DNA from: Mycobacterium sp. SMC-2
Lineage (GTDB): Bacteria > Actinomycetota > Actinomycetes > Mycobacteriales > Mycobacteriaceae
Reading direction: 5' to 3'
Length of the DNA stretch: 64,000 nt
Assembly (NCBI RefSeq): GCF_025263485.1
Contig: NZ_CP079863.1
Location: 2,976,001-3,040,000 of the forward strand
Under the pieces are notes generated by a model. That model did no database searches. It was not told where the DNA came from and saw only the letters and a list, made by a program, of their open reading frames with translations. Shown piece by piece: positions 1 through 10,514 of the stretch; position 1 is the first letter of the stretch; every line of letters begins with the position of its first letter. The translations under genes and the position numbers were made by a program.

Positions 1-1368
1 CGTCCCTCCTCAGCGTGGCCCTGCTGCTTTGTACGCCGGGGCTGGCACACGGCGACCCGGCGGCCGACAGCTTGGCCGGCCTGATCGCCAACGTCGCCAA
101 GGCCAACCAACGCCTGGAGAATTTGAGCGCCGAAATCCAGACGCAACAGGAGAGCGTCAACAAGGCCCTGGTCGACGTCGAAGCCTCCCGCGACGCCGCC
201 GCCGCGGCCCAACACGACCTGGAGACCAGCCAGCAGGCGGTCCAAGACGCCAACGCCGCGATCGCCGCGGCGCAGCGGCGGTTCGACACGTTCGCGGCGG
301 CCACCTATATGAATGGCCCGTCGAGCGGTTACCTGACCGCGCGTAGCCCCGACGACATCATCGCCACCGAGGCCGCTGCCAAGACCCTGTCCGCGAGCTC
401 CCAAACCGTGATGGCCAAGCTGCGGCGGGCACGCACCGAACAGGTGAACAAGGAATCGGTGGCGCGGCTGGCCAAGCAGCAAAGCCGACAAGGCCGCCGC
501 GGACGCCAAGGCCAGCCAGGACGCCGCGGTGGCGGCGCTGACCGACTCCAAGCGCAAGTTCGATGAACAACGCGAACAGGTCATTCGCCTGGCCGCCGAA
601 CGCGACGAAGCCCAGGCCAAACTCGAAGCGGCCAAACGGCAATGGGCGACGAGCCGGGGCGGGGCCGGGTCGTCGGGCGACCGGTGGGAGACCGGCTCGC
701 CGGACGCGCCGGCACCGCAGGCCGGGGCGCGCCGATGGGACGGCGTCTGGGACCCCACGCTGCCGATGATCCCCAGCGCCAACGTCCCCGGTGACCCGAT
801 CGCGGTCATCAACCAGGTGTTGGGCATCTCGGCCACCTCGACGCAGGTCACCGCCAACCTGGGCCGCAACTTTTTGCAGCAGCTCGGCATCCTCAAGCCC
901 GACGACACCGGCATCACCAATGCGTCCCCCGGCGCGACGGCAGGGCGGATCCCGCGGGTCTACGGGCGGCAGGCCAGCGAGTACGTGATCCGTCGGGGCA
1001 TGTCGCAGATCGGCGTGCCGTACTCGTGGGGCGGCGGCAACGCGGCCGGCCCCAGCAAGGGAATCGACTCCGGCGCGGGCACGGTCGGCTTCGACTGTTC
1101 GGGACTGGTCCTGTATTCGTTCGCCGGGGTGGGCATCAAGCTGCCGCACTACTCGGGCTCGCAGTACAACCTCGGCCGCAAGATTCCGTCCTCACAGATG
1201 CGCCGCGGCGACGTCATCTTCTACGGCCCGGGCGGCAGCCAGCACGTGACGATCTACCTCGGCAACGGCCAGATGCTCGAGGCGCCCGACGTCGGTTTGA
1301 AGGTCCGTGTCGCGCCGGTGCGTACCAGCGGCATGACGCCCTATGTGGTCCGCTACATCGAGTACTGA
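1..1368 (+). pseudogene. ripA: Peptidoglycan endopeptidase RipA, 5' end outside window, frameshifted
   Basis: RipA is a secreted D,L-endopeptidase that cleaves peptidoglycan stem peptides during daughter-cell separation. The visible part begins inside the signal peptide (ALLLCTPGLAHG, cleavage probably near AHG). It continues into the coiled-coil N-terminal domain, then a linker, then the C-terminal NlpC/P60 domain with the catalytic Cys in FDCSGL (near 1098), the His in SQHVTIYLG and the terminal YVVRYIEY. The N-terminal half reads in one frame (3-566) and the C-terminal half in the next (529-1368). An extra base near 480 (context aagcagcaaagcc) breaks the AKQKADKAA stretch expected from M. 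tuberculosis RipA. Without it the two halves join to a normal protein. RipA matters for division, so a sequencing or assembly error is as likely as a true mutation. The downstream ripB starts 10 bases after the stop. Confidence 0.9.
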
Positions 1369-1378
1369 ACGAGGAGCC

Positions 1379-2116
1379 ATGCGCCACAAGCGGATTCGTC
1401 TGATCAACTTCGCCTGGATCACGACCGTGGTGACCGGGCTGATGTTGTCGGTGGCCGTTTCCGGGCCCGCCCCCGCCACGGCCGACCCCGGCGCGTGGGA
1501 TCCGACCCTGCCGGCGATGATCAGCGCCGGCGCCCCCGGAGACCCGCTTGCGGTCGCCAACGCCTCGCTGCAGGCCACCGCGCAGGCCACCCAAACGACG
1601 ATGGACCTGGGCAGGCAATTCCTCGGCGGCCTCGGAATCAACATCCTGGGAGATCCCGCGCCCACCGCGGCCACCCCCACCAACCCCGGCGGCAAGATCC
1701 CGCGCGTCTACGGCCGGCAGGCGATCGAGTACGTGATCAAGCGGATGGGGTCGCAGATGGGCGTTCCCTACTCGTGGGGCGGCGGCTCGCTGGACGGTCC
1801 GAGCAAGGGCGTCGGCGACGGCGCCAACATCACCGGCTTCGACTGCTCGGGCTTGATGCGCTACGGGTTCGCCGGGGTGGGGGTGCTGATCCCGCGATTC
1901 TCCGGCGACCAGTACAACGCCGGTCGGCACATTCCGCCCGACCAGGCCAGGCGCGGCGACCTCATCTTCTACGGCCCGAACGGCGGCCAGCACGTGACGA
2001 TGTATCTGGGCAACGGCCAGATGCTCGAGGCGTCCAGCCTGGCCGGCAAAGTCACCGTCAGCCCGGTTCGCAAGCCCGGCATGACGCCGTTCCTGACTAG
2101 GATCATCGAGTACTGA
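1379..2116 (+). CDS. ripB: Peptidoglycan endopeptidase RipB (NlpC/P60)
   Basis: RipB is a smaller paralogue of RipA and cleaves peptidoglycan cross-bridge stems in the cell envelope. The 245-residue product has an N-terminal signal peptide (hydrophobic stretch about residues 10-35 ending near ATADPG), a short linker, and an NlpC/P60 domain. The catalytic Cys lies in GFDCSGL and the His in GQHVTMYLG. It shares long identical blocks with the RipA domain just upstream (PYSWGGG, GPSKG, YLGNGQMLEA). The ATG at 1379 was chosen over an upstream in-frame codon because gaggag lies 3-8 bases before it and the signal peptide then starts correctly. It probably forms one transcription unit with ripA. The order matches Rv1477-Rv1478 of M. 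tuberculosis. Confidence 0.95.
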   Translation: MRHKRIRLINFAWITTVVTGLMLSVAVSGPAPATADPGAWDPTLPAMISAGAPGDPLAVANASLQATAQATQTTMDLGRQFLGGLGINILGDPAPTAATPTNPGGKIPRVYGRQAIEYVIKRMGSQMGVPYSWGGGSLDGPSKGVGDGANITGFDCSGLMRYGFAGVGVLIPRFSGDQYNAGRHIPPDQARRGDLIFYGPNGGQHVTMYLGNGQMLEASSLAGKVTVSPVRKPGMTPFLTRIIEY

Positions 2117-2268
2117 TCCAGGTTTGGGCGCCCGGATAGATCCCAGGCGCCGGCCGCCAGCGTCGACGGAATCCGGCGGGCCTGGAATAGTTGGACGCGG
2201 GCACGTCGCGGCCCCACGGCAGTGGTGGTTCAAGCAGTCGTGTCCGAATGAGCTGTGGAGGGTTATTG

Positions 2269-3402
2269 ATGACAGCAGCAGGTGGGCCGCCTCCGGGCGC
2301 CAGTGGTTACTCGGGCCCGGGTGGTCCCGCCGGCTCGCCGGCCCATGAAGCGCCGTCCGGCGGCGGTAATGGCCTGGCCGCCGAGGTCCACACCCTCGAG
2401 CGGGCCATCTTCGAGGTCAAGCGGATCATCGTCGGCCAGGACCAGCTCGTCGAGCGGATGCTGGTCGGCCTGCTGTCCAAGGGCCATGTCTTGCTCGAGG
2501 GTGTCCCCGGCGTCGCGAAGACGCTGGCCGTCGAGACCTTCGCCAAGGTGGTGGGCGGCACGTTCGCCCGCATCCAGTTCACGCCCGACCTGGTGCCCAC
2601 CGACATCATCGGTACCCGCATCTACCGGCAGGGCCGCGAAGAGTTCGACACCGAGCTCGGCCCGGTGGTGGTGAACTTCCTGCTTGCCGACGAGATCAAC
2701 CGCGCCCCGGCGAAGGTGCAGTCGGCGCTGCTGGAGGTCATGCAGGAACGCCACGTGTCGATCGGCGGCAAGACCTTCCCGCTGCCCGACCCGTTCCTGG
2801 TGATGGCGACGCAGAACCCGATCGAGCACGAGGGCGTGTACCCGCTGCCCGAGGCCCAGCGCGACCGCTTCCTGTTCAAGATCAACGTCGGCTATCCAAG
2901 CCCCGAGGAGGAGCGGGAGATCATCTACCGGATGGGTGTGCGGCCGCCGGAGCCCAAGCAGATCATGAACACCGGCGACCTGCTGCGGCTGCAGGACATC
3001 GCGGCCAACAACTTCGTCCACCACGCGCTGGTCGACTACGTGGTGCGCGTCGTGACCGCCACCCGCTATCCCGAGCAACTCGGCATGAACGACGTCAAGA
3101 CCTGGATCTCGTTCGGTGCATCCCCGCGCGCCTCGCTGGGCATCATCGCCGCGTCCCGGTCGCTGGCGCTGGTGCGCGGCCGCGACTACGTGATCCCGCA
3201 GGACGTCGTGGACGTCATCCCCGACGTGCTGCGGCACCGCCTGGTGCTCACCTACGACGCGCTCGCCGACGAGATCTCGCCGGAGATCGTCATCAACCGG
3301 GTCCTGCAGACGGTGGCCCTGCCTCAGGTCAATGCCGTTCCGCAGCAAGGGCAGTCGGTGCCCCCGGTGATGCAGGCCGCCGGCGCGGCTAGCGGTCGGT
3401 GA
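2269..3402 (+). CDS. moxR1: MoxR-type AAA+ ATPase MoxR1
   Basis: A cytoplasmic AAA+ ATPase of the MoxR family, thought to act as a chaperone together with VWA-domain partners; M. tuberculosis MoxR1 has been linked to RipA folding. The 377-residue product has a Gly/Pro-rich N-terminus, Walker A GVPGVAKT (about 78-85), Walker B LLADEINRAP (about 138-147), sensor 1 MATQNP, and the C-terminal AAA lid. The start at 2269 is preceded by ggaggg about 7 bases upstream and gives the same length as the M. tuberculosis protein. The stop overlaps the start of the next gene by four bases (GTGA), so moxR1, the DUF58 gene and the VWA gene are translationally coupled. A 152-bp gap separates it from ripB. Confidence 0.96.
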   Translation: MTAAGGPPPGASGYSGPGGPAGSPAHEAPSGGGNGLAAEVHTLERAIFEVKRIIVGQDQLVERMLVGLLSKGHVLLEGVPGVAKTLAVETFAKVVGGTFARIQFTPDLVPTDIIGTRIYRQGREEFDTELGPVVVNFLLADEINRAPAKVQSALLEVMQERHVSIGGKTFPLPDPFLVMATQNPIEHEGVYPLPEAQRDRFLFKINVGYPSPEEEREIIYRMGVRPPEPKQIMNTGDLLRLQDIAANNFVHHALVDYVVRVVTATRYPEQLGMNDVKTWISFGASPRASLGIIAASRSLALVRGRDYVIPQDVVDVIPDVLRHRLVLTYDALADEISPEIVINRVLQTVALPQVNAVPQQGQSVPPVMQAAGAASGR

Positions 3403-4367
3403 CCAACGCTGGATCCGCCGGGGGCAAGCCCGCGGCTATCGCACATCCGCCCTCGATGCAGCGCGGGCAGATCGTCGACCCGAAGCTGGCCGCGGCGCTG
3501 CGGCAACTCGAGCTGACGGTCAAGCGCAAGCTCGACGGTGTCCTGCACGGCGACCATCTCGGCCTGATCCCGGGACCGGGCTCCGAGCCGGGGGAGTCGC
3601 GCGAGTACCAGCCCGGCGACGACGTCCGGCGGATGGACTGGGCCGTCACCGCGCGCACCACGCACCCCCACGTCCGGCAGATGATCGCCGACCGCGAGCT
3701 GGAAACCTGGCTGGTGGTCGACATGTCGGCCAGCCTGGACTTCGGCACCACGGTGTGTGAGAAGCGGGACCTGGCGGTGGCGGCCGCGGCCGCGATCACG
3801 TTCCTCAACAGCGGCGGCGGCAACCGGCTCGGCGCGCTGATCTCCAACGGCCAGACGACGATCCGGGTCCCGGCGCGCTCCGGGCGGCAACACGAGCAGA
3901 CGCTGCTCCGCACCATCGCCACCACCCCCCGGGCGCCGGTCGGCGTGCGCGGCGACCTGGCGACGGCCATCGACGCGCTGCGCCGGCCGGAACGCCGCCG
4001 CGGCATGGCGGTGATCATCAGCGACTTCCTGGGTCCGATCAACTGGATGCGACCGCTGCGGGCGATCGCGGCCCGGCACGAGGTGCTGGCCGTCGAGGTG
4101 CTCGACCCCCGGGACGTCGAACTGCCCGACATCGGCGACGTCGTGTTGCAGGACGCCGAGTCCGGGGTCACCCGCGAATTCACCATCGACGCCCAGTTGC
4201 GCGACGATTTCGCCAAGGCGGCCGCGGCGCACCGCGCCGAGGTGGCGCGCACGGTCCGCAGCTGCGGGGCGCCGATCCTGACCTTGCGCACCGACCGCGA
4301 TTGGATCGCCGACATCGTGCGTTTCGTCGAGTCCCGCCGGCGCGGTGCAATGGCGGGGCGGCAGTGA
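3399..4367 (+). CDS. DUF58 domain protein (Rv1480-like)
   Basis: A 322-residue DUF58 protein, the usual operon partner of MoxR ATPases. The family is thought to serve as an adaptor or client-binding part of MoxR systems; no enzymatic reaction is established. The hallmark DUF58 block ([17 protein letters not shown], about residues 67-83) is present, followed by a VWA-like fold with [12 protein letters not shown]. The start is a GTG inside the moxR1 stop (GTGA overlap) and the stop overlaps the next GTG start in the same way. Sequence and order match M. tuberculosis Rv1480. There is no signal peptide or clear membrane span, so it is probably cytoplasmic or peripheral. Confidence 0.93.
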   Translation: MTNAGSAGGKPAAIAHPPSMQRGQIVDPKLAAALRQLELTVKRKLDGVLHGDHLGLIPGPGSEPGESREYQPGDDVRRMDWAVTARTTHPHVRQMIADRELETWLVVDMSASLDFGTTVCEKRDLAVAAAAAITFLNSGGGNRLGALISNGQTTIRVPARSGRQHEQTLLRTIATTPRAPVGVRGDLATAIDALRRPERRRGMAVIISDFLGPINWMRPLRAIAARHEVLAVEVLDPRDVELPDIGDVVLQDAESGVTREFTIDAQLRDDFAKAAAAHRAEVARTVRSCGAPILTLRTDRDWIADIVRFVESRRRGAMAGRQ

Positions 4368-5371
4368 CATTGCCGCTCCTCGGCCCGATGTCGTTGTCGG
4401 GCTTCGCACATTCGTGGTTCTTTCTGTTCCTGCTCGTCGTCTTCGGGCTGGCCGCGCTCTACATCGTCATGCAGGTGGCGCGGCAGCGGCGCATGCTGCG
4501 GTTCGCCAACATGGAGCTGCTGGAAAGCGTCGCCCCCAAGGGCCCGCCGAGGTGGCGGCATGTGCCGGCCATCCTGCTCGTCGCGTCGCTGGTGCTGTTC
4601 ACCATCGCGATGGCGGGGCCCACCAACGACGTCCGCATTCCCCGCAACCGCGCGGTGGTGATGCTGGTGATCGACGTGTCGCAGTCGATGCGTGCCACCG
4701 ACGTGCAGCCCAACCGGATGGCGGCGGCGCAGGAGGCGGCCAAGTCGTTCGCCGATGAGCTGACCCCTGGCATCAACCTCGGGCTGATCGCCTACGCGGG
4801 GACCGCGACGGTGCTGGTCCAGCCGACCACCAACCGCGACGCGACCAAGAACGCACTGGACAAGCTGCAGTTCGCCGACCGCACCGCCACCGGGGAAGGC
4901 ATATTCACCGCGTTGCAGGCCATCGCCACGGTCGGCGCGGTGATCGGGGGCGGCGATACGCCGCCGCCCGCGCGCATCGTGTTGTTCTCCGACGGCAAGG
5001 AGACGATGCCGACCAACCCGGACAACCCGAAGGGCGCCTTCACCGCCGCGCGCACCGCCAAGGACCAGGGCGTGCCGATCTCGACGATCTCGTTCGGCAC
5101 CCCGTACGGCTTCGTCGAGATCAACGACCAGCGCCAGCCGGTGCCCGTCGACGACTCCACGATGAAGAAGGTCGCCGAGCTTTCCGGCGGGAATTGGTAC
5201 AACGCCGCTTCCTTGCAGGAGCTCAAAGCCGTGTACGCGACGCTGCAGCAGCAGATCGGCTACGAGACCATCAAGGGCGACGCCAGCGTGGGCTGGCTGC
5301 GGCTCGGCGCTGTGGTGCTGGCGCTGGCGGCGCTGGCGGCGCTGCTCATCAACCGCCGCCTGCCGACGTAG
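4364..5371 (+). CDS. Membrane-anchored VWA domain protein (Rv1481-like)
   Basis: A 335-residue membrane protein with a von Willebrand factor A domain, the third partner in the MoxR module. Two N-terminal membrane segments (about residues 14-36 and 66-84) lead into a VWA domain whose metal-ion-dependent adhesion motif DVSQS is at about 104-108. A third hydrophobic segment lies near the C-terminus ([19 protein letters not shown]), before INRRLPT. The GTG at 4364 overlaps the preceding stop and yields exactly the length of M. tuberculosis Rv1481. It is likely an envelope-facing partner through which MoxR1 acts on exported clients such as RipA; that link is inference from gene order. A 16-bp tandem duplication follows the stop. 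Confidence 0.93.
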   Translation: MTLPLLGPMSLSGFAHSWFFLFLLVVFGLAALYIVMQVARQRRMLRFANMELLESVAPKGPPRWRHVPAILLVASLVLFTIAMAGPTNDVRIPRNRAVVMLVIDVSQSMRATDVQPNRMAAAQEAAKSFADELTPGINLGLIAYAGTATVLVQPTTNRDATKNALDKLQFADRTATGEGIFTALQAIATVGAVIGGGDTPPPARIVLFSDGKETMPTNPDNPKGAFTAARTAKDQGVPISTISFGTPYGFVEINDQRQPVPVDDSTMKKVAELSGGNWYNAASLQELKAVYATLQQQIGYETIKGDASVGWLRLGAVVLALAALAALLINRRLPT

Positions 5372-5402
5372 CTCTCCCCTTGGCCCGCTCTCCCCTTGGC
5401 CC
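5371..5402. repeat. 16-bp tandem duplication
   Basis: The unit gctctccccttggccc occurs twice in perfect tandem immediately after the stop of the VWA gene and directly abuts the left 58-bp palindrome. It is probably a small replication-slippage product. Confidence 0.85.
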
Positions 5403-5460
5403 GCGAGCGTAGTCAGGCTGCGATTTTGGGCCCTCGATTTCGCGGTGTGGTTACGCTCGC
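5403..5460 (+). repeat. 58-bp imperfect palindrome, left copy
   Basis: The arms gcgagcgta and tacgctcgc are perfectly complementary, and the interior also pairs partly. The same 58-bp element occurs in inverse orientation at 6327-6384, matching at 49 of 58 positions after reverse-complementing. This copy covers the stop codon of the DUF559 gene. Confidence 0.88.
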
Positions 5461-6290
5461 GAAGCGCGCGCCTGACCCACCCGACGAATCACGTCGAGGG
5501 GATGGTCCTCCGCTACCACCCGGACCACAATCCATCCCAGCCGCTGCAGCCTTTCGAGTCGCCGGATGTCCTTCACGTACTGGTAGCGGCTGGACCGGTG
5601 CTGGTCTCCGTCGTATTCGACCGCGAGCTTGATGTCCTCCCACCCCATGTCCAGGTAGGCCTCGATCCAATTCCATTCGTTGCGTACGGCGATCTGCGTC
5701 TGCGGCCGTGGAAATCCCGCCTCGATCAGCAAGAGGCGCAGCCAAGTCTCCTTGGGCGATTGTGCCCCACCGTCGACGAGTTCGAGGGCGGCGCGAGCGC
5801 GCTTCATGCCCCGCCGTCCCCGGTACCGGTCCACTAGTAGCTCGACGTCGGCCATCTTCAAATCCGTCGCCTGTGCGAGTGCGTCGATGGCTGCGACTGC
5901 GACACCCAGCCGGCAACGCCTGGCCAAATCGAGCGAAGTTCGCGCCGGCGTGGTGATACGCATGCCCTCGACGACGGCAATCTCGTCGGCTTCGATTCGC
6001 TCCTCCCACACCTCGACTCCGGTGCTGGGGCTGCGGTTGGTGTCGATGACCGCCGCGGCCAATGTCGCATCAATCCACTTTGAGCCGTGCATCGCCGAGG
6101 CGGAGAAGCCGGCCAGGATGCCGCGCCGCCGCGACCGCAGCCACGCCGCCTTCGCCCGCAACACCGCCGTCAGCTCGGCGTCTCTCGGCACGTACACGTC
6201 CTTGTGCAGCGCTACATACCGACTGCGCAGCTCATAGGGGGTCAATAAGCCGGCAGCGAGGGCTTCACTGCCCAGGAACGGGTCCGCCAT
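5451..6290 (-). CDS. DUF559 (Vsr-like) domain protein, Rv1482c-like
   Basis: A 279-residue protein with an N-terminal AbiEi-like winged-helix region (LLTPYELRSRYVALHKDVYVPRD) and a C-terminal DUF559 domain related to very-short-patch-repair endonucleases. The domain carries the acidic and basic core residues of PD-(D/E)XK folds (AVEYDGDQHRSS, about residues 227-238). No function is established for this group. The ATG at 6290 was preferred to a TTG ten codons upstream; neither has a strong ribosome binding site. It sits in reverse orientation between the VWA gene and fabG1, as Rv1482c does in M. tuberculosis. Both ends are marked by copies of the same 58-bp palindrome in inverted orientation, which is unusual for a core gene. 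Confidence 0.8.
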   Translation of the reverse strand: MADPFLGSEALAAGLLTPYELRSRYVALHKDVYVPRDAELTAVLRAKAAWLRSRRRGILAGFSASAMHGSKWIDATLAAAVIDTNRSPSTGVEVWEERIEADEIAVVEGMRITTPARTSLDLARRCRLGVAVAAIDALAQATDLKMADVELLVDRYRGRRGMKRARAALELVDGGAQSPKETWLRLLLIEAGFPRPQTQIAVRNEWNWIEAYLDMGWEDIKLAVEYDGDQHRSSRYQYVKDIRRLERLQRLGWIVVRVVAEDHPLDVIRRVGQARASRA

Positions 6291-6326
6291 GGCCGAAAGT
6301 GTGCTGAGCCACACCGACAAAGCCTC

Positions 6327-6384
6327 GCGAGCGTAACCGCACTGCGAAAACCCGGTCCGGAAATCGCAGCCTGATTACGCTCGC
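6327..6384 (-). repeat. 58-bp imperfect palindrome, right copy (in fabG1 leader)
   Basis: The arms gcgagcgtaa and ttacgctcgc are complementary. Reverse-complemented, it is 49/58 identical to the element at 5403-5460. It lies between the divergent DUF559 and fabG1 starts. From memory, the M. tuberculosis mabA-inhA leader carries a comparable palindrome with arms cacgagcgtaac/gttacgctcgtg at the same place, so the position is conserved. Confidence 0.88.
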
Positions 6385-8043
<1,659 letters not shown>

Positions 8044-8049
8044 CCCACA

Positions 8050-9060
8050 ATGGATTTCGACGCCGTCCTGCTATTGTCCTTCGGCGGGCCGGAAGGCCCC
8101 GAGCAGGTGCGGCCGTTCCTGGAGAACGTGACCCGCGGCCGCAACGTGCCACCGGAACGGCTGGACGACGTCGCCCAGCACTACCTGCATTTCGGCGGGG
8201 TGTCGCCGATCAACGGGATCAACCGCGCCCTGATCACCGAGCTGCAGGCGGAACTGGACCTGCCAATCTATTTCGGCAATCGCAACTGGGAACCGTACGT
8301 CGAAGACACGGTTGCGGCCATGCGCGACAACGGTGTTCAGCGCGCGGCGGTCTTCACCACGTCGGCGTGGAGCGGACATTCGGGCTGCACGCAGTACTCC
8401 GAAGACATCGCCCGGGCACGAAAGACGGCCGGGCTGGGCGCGCCGGAGCTGGTGAAGCTGCGGCGGTACTTCGACCACCCGCTCTTCGTCGAGATGTTCG
8501 CCGACGCCGTCGCGGCCGCGGCGCAGACCGTGCCCGCCGGCGCGCGGCTGGTGTTCACCGCGCATTCGGTCCCGGTGGCCGCCGACCAGCGCCTCGGCCC
8601 GAGGCTGTACAGCCGCCAAGTCGCTTATGCCACAAGGCTGGTCGCCGCGGCGGCTGGATACGCCGACTACGACCTGGCCTGGCAGTCGCGTTCGGGTCCG
8701 CCGCAGGTGCCGTGGTTGGAGCCCAGTGTCGAGGACCATCTGACGGCGTTGGCCGCCTCGGGCACCAAGGCCGTCATCGTCTGCCCGATCGGGTTCGTCG
8801 CCGACCACATCGAGGTGGTGTGGGATCTCGACGAGGAGTTGCGAGCCCAAGCCGAGGCGGCGGGGATGGCGTTCGCCCGGGCCGCTACGCCCAACGCGGA
8901 TCGCCGATTCGCCCGGCTGGCCGCCGATCTGGTCGACGAGCTGCGCACCGGCCGGAGCCCGGCCCGGGTGGCCGGCCCGGACCCGGTGCCCGGTTGTCTT
9001 GCCAGCGTCAACGGCCCGCCGTGCCGTCCGCCGCACTGCGTCGCGGTCGAGTACGGCTAA
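8050..9060 (+). CDS. hemH: Ferrochelatase (coproporphyrin III type)
   Basis: Inserts ferrous iron into the porphyrin ring late in haem synthesis; actinobacteria use the coproporphyrin-dependent route, so coproporphyrin III is the likely substrate (CpfC). The 336-residue protein shows [10 protein letters not shown] at the N-terminus, the substrate-region segment SGCTQYSED, the catalytic His in FTAHSVP (about 178), and [18 protein letters not shown]. The C-terminal cysteines in [17 protein letters not shown] fit the [2Fe-2S] cluster of actinobacterial ferrochelatases. It follows inhA with a seven-base gap, as hemZ (Rv1485) does in M. tuberculosis. Its stop overlaps the stop of the convergent next gene. 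Confidence 0.95.
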   Translation: MDFDAVLLLSFGGPEGPEQVRPFLENVTRGRNVPPERLDDVAQHYLHFGGVSPINGINRALITELQAELDLPIYFGNRNWEPYVEDTVAAMRDNGVQRAAVFTTSAWSGHSGCTQYSEDIARARKTAGLGAPELVKLRRYFDHPLFVEMFADAVAAAAQTVPAGARLVFTAHSVPVAADQRLGPRLYSRQVAYATRLVAAAAGYADYDLAWQSRSGPPQVPWLEPSVEDHLTALAASGTKAVIVCPIGFVADHIEVVWDLDEELRAQAEAAGMAFARAATPNADRRFARLAADLVDELRTGRSPARVAGPDPVPGCLASVNGPPCRPPHCVAVEYG

Positions 9061-9983
9061 TCAGCCCAGGCCGAATGCAGGATCGCGTTAACGGCGGCCA
9101 TCCGCGCCGAACGCACCACGGCGGTCAACGGCCGCAACGCGTCGCTGGCGATGCGAGCCTCCGAAGACGACTGCGTGCCGAACGGCTCGGGGCCGGCGAC
9201 GACGGGCGCCGTGAAACGCTCCGGCGAGTCGGGGGAGCGACTAAGTCCGGCGCTGACGGCGATGATGGCGTCGACGTGTGCGGCGTTCTCCAGCACCCGC
9301 AACGCCCGGGAGGGCGCATGGTCGGGAATCCGGTGCTGCCGTGCGGATTCCAGCAGCTGCTCGACGAGCCCGCGCGGATCGTCGACGTCGGCCGCGGCCG
9401 ATCCCAGCCCGATGGCGCCGAGCGCGTCGGCGGCCGACCGGACGGCGGACCGCAGCGTGTATTCCGCGTCCCCGAGCTCGTAGTGGTCGAGCACCGGCGC
9501 GCCCGGCAGCGAGTACACCGTCCAGCACAGCGCGCACAACTCCGGAAAGTCCGCCGCCTCTTCGTCGTAGGAGAAGTCGGGCACCAGCCCGACGGCGGTC
9601 GCGGGATCGTTCGGGTTGGCGATGATGATCGCCTCGCCCGCGGCCAGGGCGTCACTCTCGAACTGCGTCCCCGGGGCCAGCCCGCGCACATCGCCGGGCA
9701 CCGGCAAAACCACATTGATCGTCCCGGGCAGCCCGCCCTGGCCGTCGCGAGGGGGCGCCGATCGGCCCACCGCGGCGCGCAGCGTCTGCAGCAGCGTCAC
9801 CGTCCCGGCGTCGTGTACATCGGGCCAGGGCAGCCCGGTGTGACCCGCGGCGACCGCATCATACGCGGTCACCGATTGCTTTGGAGCCCATACCGATAAC
9901 GCATCCAGGACGTCGTCGGGCGCGGCCTTGCCCGCGAGCCAGGCATTGGCCCACAGGGACAGCGAGACACTGGGACAACACAC
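9057..9983 (-). CDS. Conserved mycobacterial protein (Rv1486c-like)
   Basis: A 308-residue cytoplasmic protein conserved at this place in mycobacteria, with no assigned function. Visible traits are a Cys-Cys near the start ([18 protein letters not shown]), a middle segment [13 protein letters not shown], and a strongly conserved C-terminal block ([23 protein letters not shown] ending [10 protein letters not shown]). The GTG at 9983 was chosen because the homologue begins at the same CCPSVS; an ATG 14 codons upstream would extend into the divergent promoter. It converges with the ferrochelatase gene (stop codons overlap) and diverges from the NfeD-like gene across 57 bases, so the two share one short regulatory region. 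Confidence 0.85.
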   Translation of the reverse strand: MCCPSVSLSLWANAWLAGKAAPDDVLDALSVWAPKQSVTAYDAVAAGHTGLPWPDVHDAGTVTLLQTLRAAVGRSAPPRDGQGGLPGTINVVLPVPGDVRGLAPGTQFESDALAAGEAIIIANPNDPATAVGLVPDFSYDEEAADFPELCALCWTVYSLPGAPVLDHYELGDAEYTLRSAVRSAADALGAIGLGSAAADVDDPRGLVEQLLESARQHRIPDHAPSRALRVLENAAHVDAIIAVSAGLSRSPDSPERFTAPVVAGPEPFGTQSSSEARIASDALRPLTAVVRSARMAAVNAILHSAWAD

Positions 9984-10040
9984 GATTCCGCAGTGTAGTT
10001 GTTTTGCCCGGCAAAGGCGGATCACGCGTATTCTGGCCGC

Positions 10041-10478
10041 ATGTACGCCGCGGTGCTTTGGCTAATATTCGCGCTGGTGCTTGCCGGTGCGGAGACGCTG
10101 ACGGGCGATATGTTCTTGCTGATGCTCGGCGGCGGTGCATTGGCCACGGCGGTCACCAGCTGGTTGACGGACTGGCCCGTGTGGGCGGACGGGACGGTGT
10201 TCCTGATCGTCTCGGTTCTGCTTTTGGTGACGGTTCGCCCCGCGCTGCGACGGCGACTGACGCCCCCGCACGCACCGCAACTGGGCATCGAGGCGCTGCA
10301 GGGCAAGAACGCCTTGGTGCTCGAGCGGATTTCCCGCCACGACGGCCGGGTGAAGCTCGACGGCGAGGTGTGGACGGCGCGTCCGCTCAACGACGACGAT
10401 GTGTACGAACCGGGGGAGTCGGTGACCGTCTTGCAAATTGACGGCGCCACGGCGGTGGTGTTCAAGAGCAGTCCATGA
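10041..10478 (+). CDS. NfeD-like membrane protein (Rv1487-like)
   Basis: A 145-residue membrane protein with two or three N-terminal membrane segments (about 3-22, 28-47, 52-72) and a C-terminal OB-fold domain ([16 protein letters not shown] to GATAVVF), the NfeD arrangement. NfeD proteins are partners of SPFH/band-7 proteins; the next gene encodes exactly such a protein, 36 bases downstream, supporting a joint role in organising membrane microdomains. The ATG at 10041 (MYAAVLW) agrees with the M. tuberculosis homologue; an ATG 14 codons upstream overlaps the divergent leader. Confidence 0.88.
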   Translation: MYAAVLWLIFALVLAGAETLTGDMFLLMLGGGALATAVTSWLTDWPVWADGTVFLIVSVLLLVTVRPALRRRLTPPHAPQLGIEALQGKNALVLERISRHDGRVKLDGEVWTARPLNDDDVYEPGESVTVLQIDGATAVVFKSSP

Positions 10479-10514
10479 CGGCTGCGAAAGGCGCTGTGAG
10501 AGAGAGGAACTCCC

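Noticed and set aside
5408..5632. Short forward frames at the end of the DUF559 gene
   Set aside because: They read through the palindrome and antisense to the DUF559 gene, with no start signal or homology.
5451..6290. DUF559/AbiEi-like gene as half of a toxin-antitoxin pair
   Set aside because: The N-terminus resembles AbiEi-type winged helices, but no partner nucleotidyltransferase (AbiEii) gene is adjacent, so a toxin-antitoxin role is not supported.
9053..9063. Overlapping stops of hemH and the Rv1486c-like gene as a possible terminator
   Set aside because: No hairpin with T-tract is present; only convergent stops are seen.
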